DNA from: Candidatus Lachnoclostridium avicola
Lineage (GTDB): Bacteria; Bacillota; Clostridia; Lachnospirales; Lachnospiraceae
Assembly: GCA_019114465.1 (NCBI GenBank)
Contig: DXFM01000027.1
Location: 79,445 to 143,444 of the forward strand
Length of the DNA: 64,000 nucleotides
Reading direction: 5' to 3'
The position numbers and the translations under genes are program-made. How positions within the stretch are numbered: position 1 is the stretch's first letter; every line of letters begins with the position of its first letter. The notes under the pieces are model-generated. The model did not search any database. It worked only from the letters and a program-made list of their open reading frames with translations, and was not told the DNA's origin. Below, piece after piece: positions 8,536 to 18,472 of the stretch.

Positions 8536-10190
8536 ATGGACAATACAGATAAGATCATTCAGGAGCAGAAAGAGAGAATTATTGCATTAAATGAAGAAAT
8601 ACAACGACTTCAGGCACTCTTATCTGGAGCTGGCATTCCATATGAAAAGAAAACGCAAGAAAATGTGGCTGTTCAGTCAGATTTAGCTGTGAAAGATGCA
8701 GAAACCGAACAGGGAAAGCGTATTATTCCAGAGCCGATTACTCAGAAACATGCCCAGTACTTCTACTCCTTTTTCAAAGGTCGAAAAGATGTATACAGTA
8801 GAAGAGCTGGAAAGCCGAATCCCAAAACCGGAAAGACGGGATATTATGCTCAGTGCTGGAATTGTTGGAAACCGGGCATCTGTCCCAAATATGAAAATAA
8901 GAAAATGAAATGTTCGGACTGTCCTGAACAGCGTTATAAAGAACTTACTGGAAATGTGATTATGCAGCATTTACTTGGACTGCGGGAAGATTGCTCTGAT
9001 GTGATCGGATTATACCCGCTGCTGCCTGATGAGACCTGCAATTTCCTTGTATTTGATTTTGATAATCATGATGAAAATACAAGCGGGGAAGATTTTGCCG
9101 ACACAGAGAACTCTGGAGGGAGGAAGTAAATGCATTGCAAGAAATCTGCCATATTTATGGAGTGGATATTCTGACAGAGCGTTCCCGTTCCGGTAAGGGA
9201 GCACATATCTGGATGTTTTTCCAGGAACCTTAATGAAGCATATGCCGCAGTGCGCAGCAGTGATGTGAGAAACAGGCAGATCGTATCTGATGTAGAAGAA
9301 TGCCTGAAACAGGGCAGGACTCCACTTGTGCTGACAAAATTTAAAGATCATGCAGATACATTGCTTGCTATGCTTCAAGATAAGGCGGACCATGTATTTC
9401 TGCTCAAAGGAGGAAGAAGCATAAAAGAAAATGAACAGATCCGCGAGAGAATGAAAAGTGTTCCGGCAAATGAATCGATGATTCTTGTGGCAATCGGACA
9501 GTATATCGGCGAAGGGTTTAACTATCCAAGACTTGATACGATGATGCTGGCAACACCCATCGCATGGCAGGGGAACGTGGAACAGTATTCAGGAAGGATC
9601 CACAGGGATTATGAAGGAAAACAGGATGTGATCATATATGATTATGTGGATACGCATATCCGCGTCTTGAATAAAATGTATTATAAAAGATTGCGGGCGT
9701 ATAAGAAGATTGGTTATGAGATCATTATGAATACGACAGAGAAAAAGCAGGAAACAAATGCTATATTTGACAGTGATTCCTATATGTCTGTATTTGAGAG
9801 AGATTTAGTGGAAGCTAATGCTGAAATCGTGATCTCCAGTCCCGGTGTCGGTGCAAGAAGTATACGCAGGATGCTAAAAGGTCTGGGAGAACGCTATGAC
9901 GAGGGGGGGTAAAGATTACACTTTTGACTTTGCCGGCAGATGGTTACCCGAAAGAAAGGATTGAAAAGACAAAAGAACTGCTTACGGAACTGACGGAGGT
10001 GGGAGTAGCCGTGATGGAAAAGCCGGGAATACATGAGCATTTTGCTGTTATTGACAGGGAGATTGTCTGGTACGGCAGTGTGAATCTGCTGTCCAATGCT
10101 AAGGAAGAGGATAATCTGATGAGGGTGAAGAGTAAGGAAATTGCGCAGGAGCTGATGGAGAGTGGGTTTATGGATAAAGCTTTTGGTTAA
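8536..10190 (+). pseudogene. Decayed AEP-primase / SF2 helicase / PLD-like conflict-system gene (TOTE-like), frameshifted and internally deleted
   Basis: 8536-9129: YFYSFFKGRKDVYSRRAGKPNPKTGKTGYYAQCWNCW...DVIGLYPLLPDETCNFLVFDFDNH; other frame 9123-9231: EVNALQEICHIYGVDILTERSRSGKGAHIWMFFQEP; 9232-9912 helicase C-terminus with EGFNYPRLDTMMLATPIAWQGNVEQYSGRIHR; 9924-10190: HEHFAVIDREIVWYGSVNLLS, PLD-like. Confidence 0.8.
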
Positions 10191-10240
10191 TGCGACAACG
10201 TTACTGTTGATCCATAAGTATAATTGATTTAACGATAAAA

Positions 10241-10269
10241 TTGAAATTTAATTTTGATGATGTTATAAT
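10241..10269 (+). promoter_or_regulatory. Sigma-A-type promoter for the wHTH/nucleotidyltransferase pair
   Basis: TTGAAA (10241) - 17 nt - TATAAT (10264). Confidence 0.55.
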
Positions 10270-10300
10270 AATGAAAATAAGTTAAAATGGTGATGTTCGT

Positions 10301-11251
10301 ATGGAATATATTACAGAGATTTTAGGCATTTCAGTGATTCGCACAGAATGGCGGCAGCAAAGCAGGCTTCCTTTTTTCCTTAATGAAAAATATTATTTTG
10401 AACAGGTAAAACTCGGAAAAACAGTATGTCTGTTTTTACATCCACAGGAAGAATTGGATACTGTGAATTCACTAAAAAAGCATTTAAGACGTATTGGTGA
10501 AATCTGTGAATTACCAATGGTACTGGAAATGCCACGGCTTACCAGTCAGCGGCGAAAGACATTAATTGAGGCACGAATACCATTTGTTATACCTGGAAAA
10601 CAGCTATATCTTCCCTTTCTGGGGACAATGCTCACAGAAAAGTGCGACGCAGAGTTAACGGGAGTGATGTTGGATAAATTACAGCCATCCGCTCAGCAAC
10701 TGCTATTTGCTATGATACTTAGTGGGTGTGAGCCTATGTTACTATCACCTCTTTCCAAAAGGTTTGGGGTTACAGCTATGACGATAACTCGTGCAGCTGA
10801 TCAATTGTGCAGAACCAATTTGATAAAAAAAGTTGGAACCGGCATCGGAGCAAAGAAAATGCTTGTAACAGAATGTACACCCAAAGAACTGTATCAGGAG
10901 ATGCAGCCATATCTGATCCAACCGGTTCGAAAGACTGTATATATTTCTAAGGAGGAGGTGCAGCCGGAAATGTTTTCTGCAGGACTTTCAGCACTTTCCG
11001 ATATGAGTATGCTGAATCCGCCGACTATTCAAACTTGGGGTACACTGAAATTATCTTTAGAAAAAGATTCTTACACAAGCAGTCTATTGGATTCGGACAG
11101 ACAATGTGCCCTGCAGATTTGGAAATATGATCCCCGAAATATCAGCCAGACGGAGATGGTCGATGTCTTATCACTGGCATTGAGTCTGGCAGAGGATGAA
11201 GATGAACGTACCCGGCAATGTCTGGAAGAATTAACAGAAAGGATATGGTAA
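10301..11251 (+). CDS. Winged-helix protein upstream of an AbiEii-like nucleotidyltransferase (putative antitoxin/regulator)
   Basis: 316 aa; central LLSPLSKRFGVTAMTITRAADQLCRTNLIKKVGTG helix-turn-helix-like; 4 nt upstream of the NTase ORF. Confidence 0.65.
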   Translation: MEYITEILGISVIRTEWRQQSRLPFFLNEKYYFEQVKLGKTVCLFLHPQEELDTVNSLKKHLRRIGEICELPMVLEMPRLTSQRRKTLIEARIPFVIPGKQLYLPFLGTMLTEKCDAELTGVMLDKLQPSAQQLLFAMILSGCEPMLLSPLSKRFGVTAMTITRAADQLCRTNLIKKVGTGIGAKKMLVTECTPKELYQEMQPYLIQPVRKTVYISKEEVQPEMFSAGLSALSDMSMLNPPTIQTWGTLKLSLEKDSYTSSLLDSDRQCALQIWKYDPRNISQTEMVDVLSLALSLAEDEDERTRQCLEELTERIW

Positions 11252-11255
11252 GCAC

Positions 11256-12017
11256 ATGGTAACAGGATTAGAAAGTTTTCGGCGGTGGTTTGCGGAGTAT
11301 ACCGACCAGTATACAATTATTGGCGGAACCGCATGCGACCTTCTGATGAGCGAGGATGGTCTGGAGTTTCGGGCAACACGAGATATTGATATGGTTCTGA
11401 TCGTGGAAAGCCTGACTCCGGAATTTGGACGCAGATTTTGGGAGTATGTAAATGCGGCAGATTATGAACACAGGAATAAAAGCACAGGAGAACCGCAGTT
11501 TTACCGCTTTTCGAAGCCATCCAGCCAGGATTATCCCTATATGATTGAGTTATTCTCTGGGCGCGTCGATGCAATCGAACTTCCAGAAGATGCAGTCTTG
11601 ACACCTCTTCCATTGGATGATGAGATATCCAGTTTATCAGCCATTTTGATGGATTCTGACTATTATCAGTTCCTTCAGGAAGGAAAAGTCGTGCTGAATG
11701 ATATACCGATTCTAGATGCTGGCTATCTGATCCCCTTCAAAGCGAAAGCGTGGCTGGATCTGACAGAACGAAAGGAACAAGGAGAGCATGTTGACAGTAA
11801 AAATATCCGTAAACACAAAAACGATGTATTCCGTTTGAGTATTTTATTGACGCCTGACACCAAGGTGATACCACCATCTTCAATTCAAAGGGATTTAGAG
11901 ACATTCTTTTCAGCTATGGAGAAGGAAACGGTTGATCTGAAATCGTTTGGTATACGAAGCCAGGGGCTGAAAGAGATTATTCAGAAAATGAAATTGATTT
12001 ATGGGCTGATAAAATAA
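11256..12017 (+). CDS. AbiEii/AbiGii-type nucleotidyltransferase (putative toxin)
   Basis: IIGGTACDLL...FRATRDIDMVLIVE: GG...T.DID nucleotidyltransferase signature; ALIPFKAKAWLDL-type C-terminal segment. Confidence 0.75.
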   Translation: MVTGLESFRRWFAEYTDQYTIIGGTACDLLMSEDGLEFRATRDIDMVLIVESLTPEFGRRFWEYVNAADYEHRNKSTGEPQFYRFSKPSSQDYPYMIELFSGRVDAIELPEDAVLTPLPLDDEISSLSAILMDSDYYQFLQEGKVVLNDIPILDAGYLIPFKAKAWLDLTERKEQGEHVDSKNIRKHKNDVFRLSILLTPDTKVIPPSSIQRDLETFFSAMEKETVDLKSFGIRSQGLKEIIQKMKLIYGLIK

Positions 12018-12133
12018 TCATACTTCCCAGGCATACTCCACCATGCAAACTAAGCATTTGCCTATGGACTCCTCCAGTTATACAATAAATTCAGACAAAA
12101 AAGAAATTGCATTTCAAACAGGAGGCATTACAC

Positions 12134-12413
12134 ATGGATACAGAGAAAATGAAACAGGACTTAGGCGGCGGAAACGTATTTGAGGTCGGCGAGCCGAACA
12201 CAGCATTCGCCCAGTATTTCATCGGACAGAGCTATCTGAAGATGCTTACTGCAGAGAGAGTCGGAATAGGCAACGTGACTTTTGAGCCGGGATGCCGCAA
12301 CAACTGGCACATTCATCACAAGGGCGGCCAGATCCTGCTGGTGACCGGCGGAAGGAGCTTCCAATGAATGGCTGGAGGTAGTGGAGGACGAGGAGTACAG
12401 CAAACTGCCGTAG
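12134..12413 (+). pseudogene. Cupin domain protein with internal deletion/frameshift
   Basis: N-terminus ...NVTFEPGCRNNWHIHHKGGQILLVTGGR then stop; alternative frame reads GASNEWLEVVEDEEYSKLP*, the normal cupin C-terminus, with the middle missing. Confidence 0.75.
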
Positions 12414-12429
12414 GCACAGGGAGGAATGT

Positions 12430-13056
12430 ATGATCATTTATCGCAGCTTTGCGCCGGAGGACATTCCGGCGCTGGCGGAGATTGTGGGGGAGACCTGGAA
12501 TTTCCGCCGTATGTGCCGCAGAGGAGAAGATCCGGCCGTCATGGCTCTGGATTACCTGAAGGGCTGCCTGGCAGAGTCCACGGCGGCGTTTGTGGCGGAG
12601 GAAGATGGAAAAGCGGCGGGCCTGATCTCAGTCAGGGCGGAGAAGAAGACACTTCCCCGCCTGTTTTTGTCTGAGAAACGGGAGGAGGCGGACGGCGCGT
12701 CCCCATCTTCCGAAAGTTCCGGCGTCCGCCGGATGCGGGAGTATGAGGCCAGATGTCTGGGACTGAGACGGCAGGCGGAGGAGGCCGGCATGAAGTTTGA
12801 CGGGGAGCTGACTCTCTTTGCTGTGAGGCCAAAGATGCGGGGCCGGGGAGCAGGGCGGGAGCTGTACCGGAGAGCTCTGGATTACTTAAAGGAGGAAGGC
12901 TGCCGCCGTTTTTTTCTGTACACGGACAGCAGCTGCACCTACCAGTTTTACGATGCCAGAGGTCTGGCCTGCCTGGGACGGACGGCCATGCCTCCGGCGG
13001 ATGGCAGCAGCCGGGAATTTGTGATTTTTCTCTACGGAAATACAGATTTGTTGTAA
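12430..13056 (+). CDS. GNAT family N-acetyltransferase
   Basis: LTLFAVRPKMRGRGAGRELYRRALDYLKEEGCRRFFLYTDSSCTYQFYDARG acetyl-CoA-binding motif. Confidence 0.88.
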   Translation: MIIYRSFAPEDIPALAEIVGETWNFRRMCRRGEDPAVMALDYLKGCLAESTAAFVAEEDGKAAGLISVRAEKKTLPRLFLSEKREEADGASPSSESSGVRRMREYEARCLGLRRQAEEAGMKFDGELTLFAVRPKMRGRGAGRELYRRALDYLKEEGCRRFFLYTDSSCTYQFYDARGLACLGRTAMPPADGSSREFVIFLYGNTDLL

Positions 13057-13144
13057 TTCCAACAGAATCTCTTTTCCTTTTCTGTTATAGTAGGGCCATC
13101 GCAGGGAAGAAATCACCTGCCGCAGGAAAGGAGAATTCACAGAG

Positions 13145-14785
13145 ATGAAAGATTATCATATGTTTTGCAGACAGTGTCAGGAGACGGCAGGGTGCACCGG
13201 CTGCACCGTATCCGGAGTCTGCGGAAAGAAGCCGGCGACGGCAGCCCTTCAGGACGGGCTGATGTACTCCGTCACAGGGCTGGCGGAGCTTCTGACCATG
13301 GTGCGGGAGCAGGGACTTCCGGTGGAGGAGAGGCTCAATGATCTGGTGGCGGAGGACCTGTTTATCACCATCACCAATGCCAACTTTGACGATGATAGGA
13401 TCCGGCAGCAGATTTTGATGACCCAGAGAGAAAAGGCCGGGCTGACCGAATCCTGCCCGGAGCTGGCGGCCGCGGCGAAGGCGGAAGCCCTGTCCCCCGC
13501 AGCCCGGTGGACGGCGGAGGAAGTTGCCCATCCGGCCATGGGGCTTCTCACGGGAGAAGATGAGGACGTGCGCAGCCTGCGGGAGCTGATTGTCTACGGC
13601 TTAAAGGGAATGGCAGCCTACCGGAAGCACGCCGGAGCCCTGGGATACAGGGAGGAGAGCCTGGATGCCTTTTTGCAGAGGGCGCTGGCGGCCGCGGCCA
13701 AATCCCAGAGCGCGGAGGAGCTTACCGCCCTGGCTCTGGAGACGGGAAAGTACGGAGTGGAGGCCATGGCCCTTTTAGACCGGGCCAACACGGAGACCTA
13801 CGGAAATCCGGAGATCACAAAGGTGGACATCGGAGTGGGAAATCGTCCGGGTATCCTGGTTTCCGGCCACGACCTGCGGGATCTGGAACAGCTTCTGGAG
13901 CAGACGGAAGGGACTGGGGTGGATGTGTACACCCACTCGGAAATGCTTCCGGCCCACTATTATCCTGCCTTCAAAAAGTACACTCATTTCGCGGGAAATT
14001 ACGGGAACGCCTGGTGGAAGCAGAGGGAGGAGTTTGAGGCCTTCCACGGACCGGTGCTTCTCACCACCAACTGTCTGGTGCCGCCATTGGAAAGCTATAA
14101 GGACCGGGTTTATACCACCGGAGCAGCAGGTTTTCCCGGATGCCGCCACATTTCCGAAGGTCCGGACGGAAGAAAGGATTTTTCTGAGCTGATCCGGAAA
14201 GCTCAGGTGAGCGCTCCGCCGAAAGAGCTGGAGAGAGGAACCATCACCGGTGGATTTGCCCACAGCCAGGTGTTTGCCCTGGCAGATCAGGTGGTGGAGG
14301 CGGTGAAATCGGGAGCCATCCGGAAATTCGTGGTGATGGCCGGATGCGACGGAAGGAGCCGGTCCAGAGAGTATTACACAGAATTTGCGAAGGCGCTGCC
14401 GAAGGATACGGTGATTCTGACGGCGGGCTGCGCCAAATACCGTTATAACAAGCTGGATCTGGGAGATATCGGCGGCATTCCCAGAGTGCTGGACGCCGGC
14501 CAGTGCAACGATTCCTACTCCCTGGCCCTCATCGCCCTGAAATTAAAGGAGATTTTCGGGCTGGAGGATGTGAATGACCTGCCCATCGTCTACAACATCG
14601 CCTGGTACGAGCAGAAAGCGGTGATCGTCCTTCTGGCTCTCCTTTCTCTGGGGGTAAAGAACATCCACTTAGGCCCCACTCTGCCGGCATTCCTGTCCCC
14701 CAATGTGGCGAAGCTTCTGACGGAACAGTTCGGTATAGGAGGAATTACCACGGTGGACGAGGACTTGAAGCTGTTCTTCTCATGA
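13145..14785 (+). CDS. hcp: Hydroxylamine reductase (hybrid-cluster protein)
   Basis: [17 protein letters not shown]-terminal cysteine motif; [28 protein letters not shown]. Confidence 0.95.
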   Translation: MKDYHMFCRQCQETAGCTGCTVSGVCGKKPATAALQDGLMYSVTGLAELLTMVREQGLPVEERLNDLVAEDLFITITNANFDDDRIRQQILMTQREKAGLTESCPELAAAAKAEALSPAARWTAEEVAHPAMGLLTGEDEDVRSLRELIVYGLKGMAAYRKHAGALGYREESLDAFLQRALAAAAKSQSAEELTALALETGKYGVEAMALLDRANTETYGNPEITKVDIGVGNRPGILVSGHDLRDLEQLLEQTEGTGVDVYTHSEMLPAHYYPAFKKYTHFAGNYGNAWWKQREEFEAFHGPVLLTTNCLVPPLESYKDRVYTTGAAGFPGCRHISEGPDGRKDFSELIRKAQVSAPPKELERGTITGGFAHSQVFALADQVVEAVKSGAIRKFVVMAGCDGRSRSREYYTEFAKALPKDTVILTAGCAKYRYNKLDLGDIGGIPRVLDAGQCNDSYSLALIALKLKEIFGLEDVNDLPIVYNIAWYEQKAVIVLLALLSLGVKNIHLGPTLPAFLSPNVAKLLTEQFGIGGITTVDEDLKLFFS

Positions 14786-14793
14786 CGGCGGTC

Positions 14794-14822
14794 TTGCAAT
14801 TTACCGCAAATCGTAGTATACT
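14794..14822 (+). promoter_or_regulatory. Promoter upstream of the ydaO-like leader
   Basis: TTGCAA - 17 nt - TATACT. Confidence 0.6.
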
Positions 14823-14837
14823 GGAAGACAGCAGAAA

Positions 14838-14985
14838 TCAATACAGAACGTCGAGTGCCGGCACGCCGGCAGCGGGAGACCCAATTTTCAGGGGTGAATT
14901 CACAGATGTGATAGAGAACCTTCTTTCTCGAACCCGTCAGCTAATTCCGTAGACATGGAAGGATTCCGTATGAGCGAAATACGTT
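14838..14985 (+). ncRNA. ydaO/yuaA-like (cyclic di-AMP) riboswitch
   Basis: Ordered motifs: CCGGCAGCGGGAGACCCAATTTTCAGGGGTGAATTC ... CTCGAACCCGTCAGCTAATTCCGTAGACATGGAAGGA, followed by a terminator and an osmolyte ABC transporter. Confidence 0.8.
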
Positions 14986-15012
14986 TATTTGCCATGCTTA
15001 TTACAAATCTTT

Positions 15013-15048
15013 TACCGTCTGTTTGATACAGGCGGTTTTCTTTTTTCT
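15013..15048 (+). terminator. Riboswitch expression-platform terminator
   Basis: CCGTCTGTTTGATACAGGCGG followed by TTTTCTTTTTT. Confidence 0.7.
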
Positions 15049-15120
15049 GTATTGTACCGGCTTCGCGGGGCGGTTTTTTTCCAGATTCCGCGGATTTCGT
15101 ACAGGAGGTGTCTGACAGGT

Positions 15121-16248
15121 ATGATCCAATTCAAAAACGTATCAAAAGTATTTCATGGACAAACGATTATTGACGATATCAGCTTTGTGATTGAGGATGG
15201 GGAGTTCGTGGTCCTGCTGGGAGAGAGTGGCTGCGGAAAGACCACCACCTTAAAAATGATCAACAAGCTGATTTCCCCCAGTTCCGGCACGGTGGAAATC
15301 AACGGCCAGGACATTGGAGACGCAGATCCCATCGCCCTGCGGCGGAGAATGGGGTACGTGATCCAGCAGATCGGACTATTTCCCCATATGACCGTTAGGG
15401 AAAACATTGAGATCATCGCGAAAATGAACAACAAGGACAAGGGGCGGCTGGAGCAGAATGCCAGGCGGCTGATGGAGATGGTAAATCTGGATCCGGATCA
15501 GTTTCTGGACGCCTATCCTTCGGAAATGTCCGGCGGACAGCAGCAGAGAGCCGGAGTGGTTCGGGCATTTATGACAGATCCGGAGATTATTCTCATGGAT
15601 GAGCCGTTTTCCGCCCTGGATCCCATTACCAGGACCCAGATCCAGAACGCTCTCATTGACATGCAGACGGCTTTAAAACGGACCATCGTGTTTGTGACCC
15701 ACGACATGGATGAGGCCATCCGCCTGGCGGATCGGATCTGCATCATGGACAAGGGAAAAATCGTCCAGTTCGACACGCCGGAGAACATTCTGAAATATCC
15801 GGCCAACGATTTCGTCCGGAATTTCATCGGGCCGAAGCGGATCTGGACTTCCCCGGAGTTCATCCGCACCAGGGACATTATGATCTCCGACCCGGTGTGC
15901 TGCCATCCGAAGCTCCCGGCCTTCAAGTGTATTGAGCTCATGGGACGCAAGCGGGTGGACACCCTGATGGTGACCGATCAGTACAAGCGGATATACGGGG
16001 TACTGTTTGCCGAATCCCTCATCGGGATTCAGGATTTAAAGAAGCCGGCGGAGGAGCTGATGGATCAGCAGTTCACCTCTGTGCCGCCGGACAGCTCCAT
16101 TGTGGACCTGCTGACTCTGTTTGACGAAAAGCATCTGTCCACCCTTCCGGTGGTGGACAGTCAGGGAATCATCGAAGGCCTGATTACCAGGAGTACCCTG
16201 GTCAACACGCTGAGCAGACAGTTTATTCAGGAAAAGAAGGAGGCGTAG
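15121..16248 (+). CDS. Glycine betaine/carnitine/choline-type ABC transporter ATP-binding protein (OpuCA-like, two CBS domains)
   Basis: GESGCGKTT Walker A, SGGQQQRAGVVRA signature, LMDEPFSALD Walker B, C-terminal CBS repeats. Confidence 0.92.
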   Translation: MIQFKNVSKVFHGQTIIDDISFVIEDGEFVVLLGESGCGKTTTLKMINKLISPSSGTVEINGQDIGDADPIALRRRMGYVIQQIGLFPHMTVRENIEIIAKMNNKDKGRLEQNARRLMEMVNLDPDQFLDAYPSEMSGGQQQRAGVVRAFMTDPEIILMDEPFSALDPITRTQIQNALIDMQTALKRTIVFVTHDMDEAIRLADRICIMDKGKIVQFDTPENILKYPANDFVRNFIGPKRIWTSPEFIRTRDIMISDPVCCHPKLPAFKCIELMGRKRVDTLMVTDQYKRIYGVLFAESLIGIQDLKKPAEELMDQQFTSVPPDSSIVDLLTLFDEKHLSTLPVVDSQGIIEGLITRSTLVNTLSRQFIQEKKEA

Positions 16249-16251
16249 GGT

Positions 16252-17829
16252 ATGATCCGGGATTTAATCAATTATTTTATGACATCTGGGGACGAGGTAT
16301 TGGCCCTGCTCATGGAACATATTCAGCTGACCACCCTGGCTCTTCTGGCCGCCATTGCCATCGGAATTCCCCTGGGAATCCTGATTTCCTATATAAAGCC
16401 GGCCAGCAAGCCGGTTCTGGCCTTCGCCAACCTGGTGCAGGCCATTCCCAGCATGGCCCTTCTGGGACTGGCCATTCCTGTTCTGGGCATCGGGATGAAG
16501 CCGGCGGTGTTCCTGGTGGTGATCTATTCCCTTCTGCCCATCATCAAAAATACATATGCGGGCCTGATGAATATCAGCCCCCAGATGCTGGAGGCGGCGG
16601 AAGGCATCGGACTCACCAAGAGACAGATTCTTTTTAAGGTGCGGATTCCCATGGCCCTTCCGGTGATCATGACCGGCGTGCGGATCTCCGCCGTCTCCGC
16701 CGTGGGCCTGATGACTCTGGCGGCTTACGTGGGCGGAGGCGGTCTGGGAGATCTGGTGTTTTCCGGCATCCGCCTGGTGAACAATGTGAAAATTCTGGCC
16801 GGCGCCATTCCCGCCTGTATCCTGGCGCTTCTGGTGGACCGGATCTTTGCCGCCGTGGAAGTGCTGGTGACTCCCATCAGTCTCCTTCCCGGGAACAATA
16901 AGCAGGAGAAAAAGAAGCGAAAAGGCCGGGAGAAGCTGGTGGCCGGCGTCGCTGTGGTACTGGTGGCCGCCCTCATCGGAGTGACTCTGTTCCAGCCGGC
17001 GAAAAAGAGCGATCTGCGCATTGCCAGCATGGATTTTTCGGAAAATGAGATCCTGGCCTACATGCTCTCCGAGGCCATTGAGACGAAAACGGGACTCTCC
17101 GTGGACACCGTTCTGGATCTGGGCGGTTCCTCCGTGTGCGTCACCGCCATCAACAGCGGGGAGATCGACGGCTACATTGAATACACGGGAACCATATACG
17201 TGAGCATCCTGGACCAGCCGGCCATCTCAGACGTGGAGAAGGTGTATGAGGAGTCCAAAGCGGGCATGATGGAACTGTACGGGCTGGAGGTGTTGAATTC
17301 TCTCAATGTGAACAATACCTACACCCTGTCCACCACGAAGGAGATCGCGGAAAAGTACGGCTTAAAGACCATCAGCGATCTGAAAAAATGGAATGGCCAG
17401 CTGAGGGCCACCACCACCCTCACCTTCTTGAACCGGGAGGATGGACTTCCGGGAGTGAAATCCCTCTACGGTCTGGAATTTGCCGAGGAGACGGGAGTGG
17501 ACGGGGCACCCCGGTATACAGCCCTCATGAGCGGGGAGGGAGATCTGATCGACGCCTACTCCACCGACGGCCTGCTGAAAAAATTTGATCTTGTGGTGCT
17601 GGAGGACGACAAGGGAGCTTTCCCGCCCTACTACGCCGTTCCTGTATTCCGGAGTGAGGTGATGGAGCAGTATCCGGAGATCGCCGACGTTTCCCAGGCT
17701 CTGGGAGAGGTTCTGACCACTGACCGGATGGCGGAGCTCAATTATCTGGTGGACGAGGAAGATCAGGACCCCAGGGATGTGGCCCACAACTTCCTGGCGG
17801 AATACGCGCCGGAGCTGGCGGCACAGTAG
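16252..17829 (+). CDS. Fused osmolyte ABC permease/substrate-binding protein
   Basis: Permease N-half, then ...LRIASMDFSENEILAYMLSEAIETKTGLSVDTVLDLGGSSVCVTAINSGEIDGYIEYTGT periplasmic-binding-protein half. Confidence 0.92.
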   Translation: MIRDLINYFMTSGDEVLALLMEHIQLTTLALLAAIAIGIPLGILISYIKPASKPVLAFANLVQAIPSMALLGLAIPVLGIGMKPAVFLVVIYSLLPIIKNTYAGLMNISPQMLEAAEGIGLTKRQILFKVRIPMALPVIMTGVRISAVSAVGLMTLAAYVGGGGLGDLVFSGIRLVNNVKILAGAIPACILALLVDRIFAAVEVLVTPISLLPGNNKQEKKKRKGREKLVAGVAVVLVAALIGVTLFQPAKKSDLRIASMDFSENEILAYMLSEAIETKTGLSVDTVLDLGGSSVCVTAINSGEIDGYIEYTGTIYVSILDQPAISDVEKVYEESKAGMMELYGLEVLNSLNVNNTYTLSTTKEIAEKYGLKTISDLKKWNGQLRATTTLTFLNREDGLPGVKSLYGLEFAEETGVDGAPRYTALMSGEGDLIDAYSTDGLLKKFDLVVLEDDKGAFPPYYAVPVFRSEVMEQYPEIADVSQALGEVLTTDRMAELNYLVDEEDQDPRDVAHNFLAEYAPELAAQ

Positions 17830-17913
17830 AATTGCAGCGGAAAAAACGGGGAGTTATCATTGACTAACCTCCTGAAAAGTCCTATTCTGAAAAGAAACGA
17901 GGAGGGATGCCCG

Positions 17914-18126
17914 ATGAAATCATTGTCAGAGGCAAAGGCAGGAGAGCGGTGTGAGATCAAATGGATGTTCGGTATCCCCGAGATTCTGGACTTTATGAGA
18001 GAGCGGGGCGTGGACGTGGGAAGCACCGTGAGCGTGATTCAGAACCGGGCGGGCAGCCTGATCATCGGCGCAGGCAGCCGGCGGATCGCCGTCAGCGGAG
18101 AGGTTGCGGCCAGGATCAAGGTGTGA
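17914..18126 (+). CDS. FeoA-domain small protein
   Basis: 70 aa MKSLSEAKAGERCEIKWMFG...GVDVGSTVSVIQNRAGSLIIGAGSRRIAVSGEVAARIKV, FeoA/SH3-like. Confidence 0.75.
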   Translation: MKSLSEAKAGERCEIKWMFGIPEILDFMRERGVDVGSTVSVIQNRAGSLIIGAGSRRIAVSGEVAARIKV

Positions 18127-18134
18127 GGAAATAC

Positions 18135-18163
18135 TTGACAAACCACCCCAAACTCTATATGAT
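18135..18163 (+). promoter_or_regulatory. Promoter for the T-box/NUDIX/valS transcription unit
   Basis: TTGACA - 17 nt - TATGAT. Confidence 0.65.
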
Positions 18164-18169
18164 AGGAAA

Positions 18170-18460
18170 GAAAAGAAACAGGCTGTGAAGAAGAGGAGTA
18201 CGCCCGTATGACCCTGCAGAGAGGAACGCCCGATGGCTGGGAGGCGTCCGGGAAGGAAAGGCGGAAGGTGGCTTCGGAGCCGGGCGGTGAAAGAACCTGC
18301 CGGAAGGGGTGCCCCGGAAGGAGGTTTTAGGTAGCCGTACCCGACTGGTCCCCGTTACCGGGCCAAAGAGATTGCCGTCCCATGGAGACGGTGAAAAAAG
18401 GTGGTACCGCGGTTTATTCGCCCTTTGCGCATAATAAGATGTGCAGAGGGCGTTTTTTTG
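18170..18460 (+). ncRNA. T-box leader (probable tRNA-Val sensing)
   Basis: T-box core AGGTGGTACCGCGG (18399-18412), terminator CGCCCTTTGCGC...GCAGAGGGCGTTTTTTT; valS downstream. Tentative specifier GUG in GGAAG-GTG-GCTTCGGAG. Confidence 0.88.
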
Positions 18461-18472
18461 AAAGGAGATCAT

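Noticed and set aside
8683-9393. Minus-strand ORFs 8683-8970 and 9010-9393
   Set aside because: Antisense to the decayed primase/helicase gene, no domain signal.
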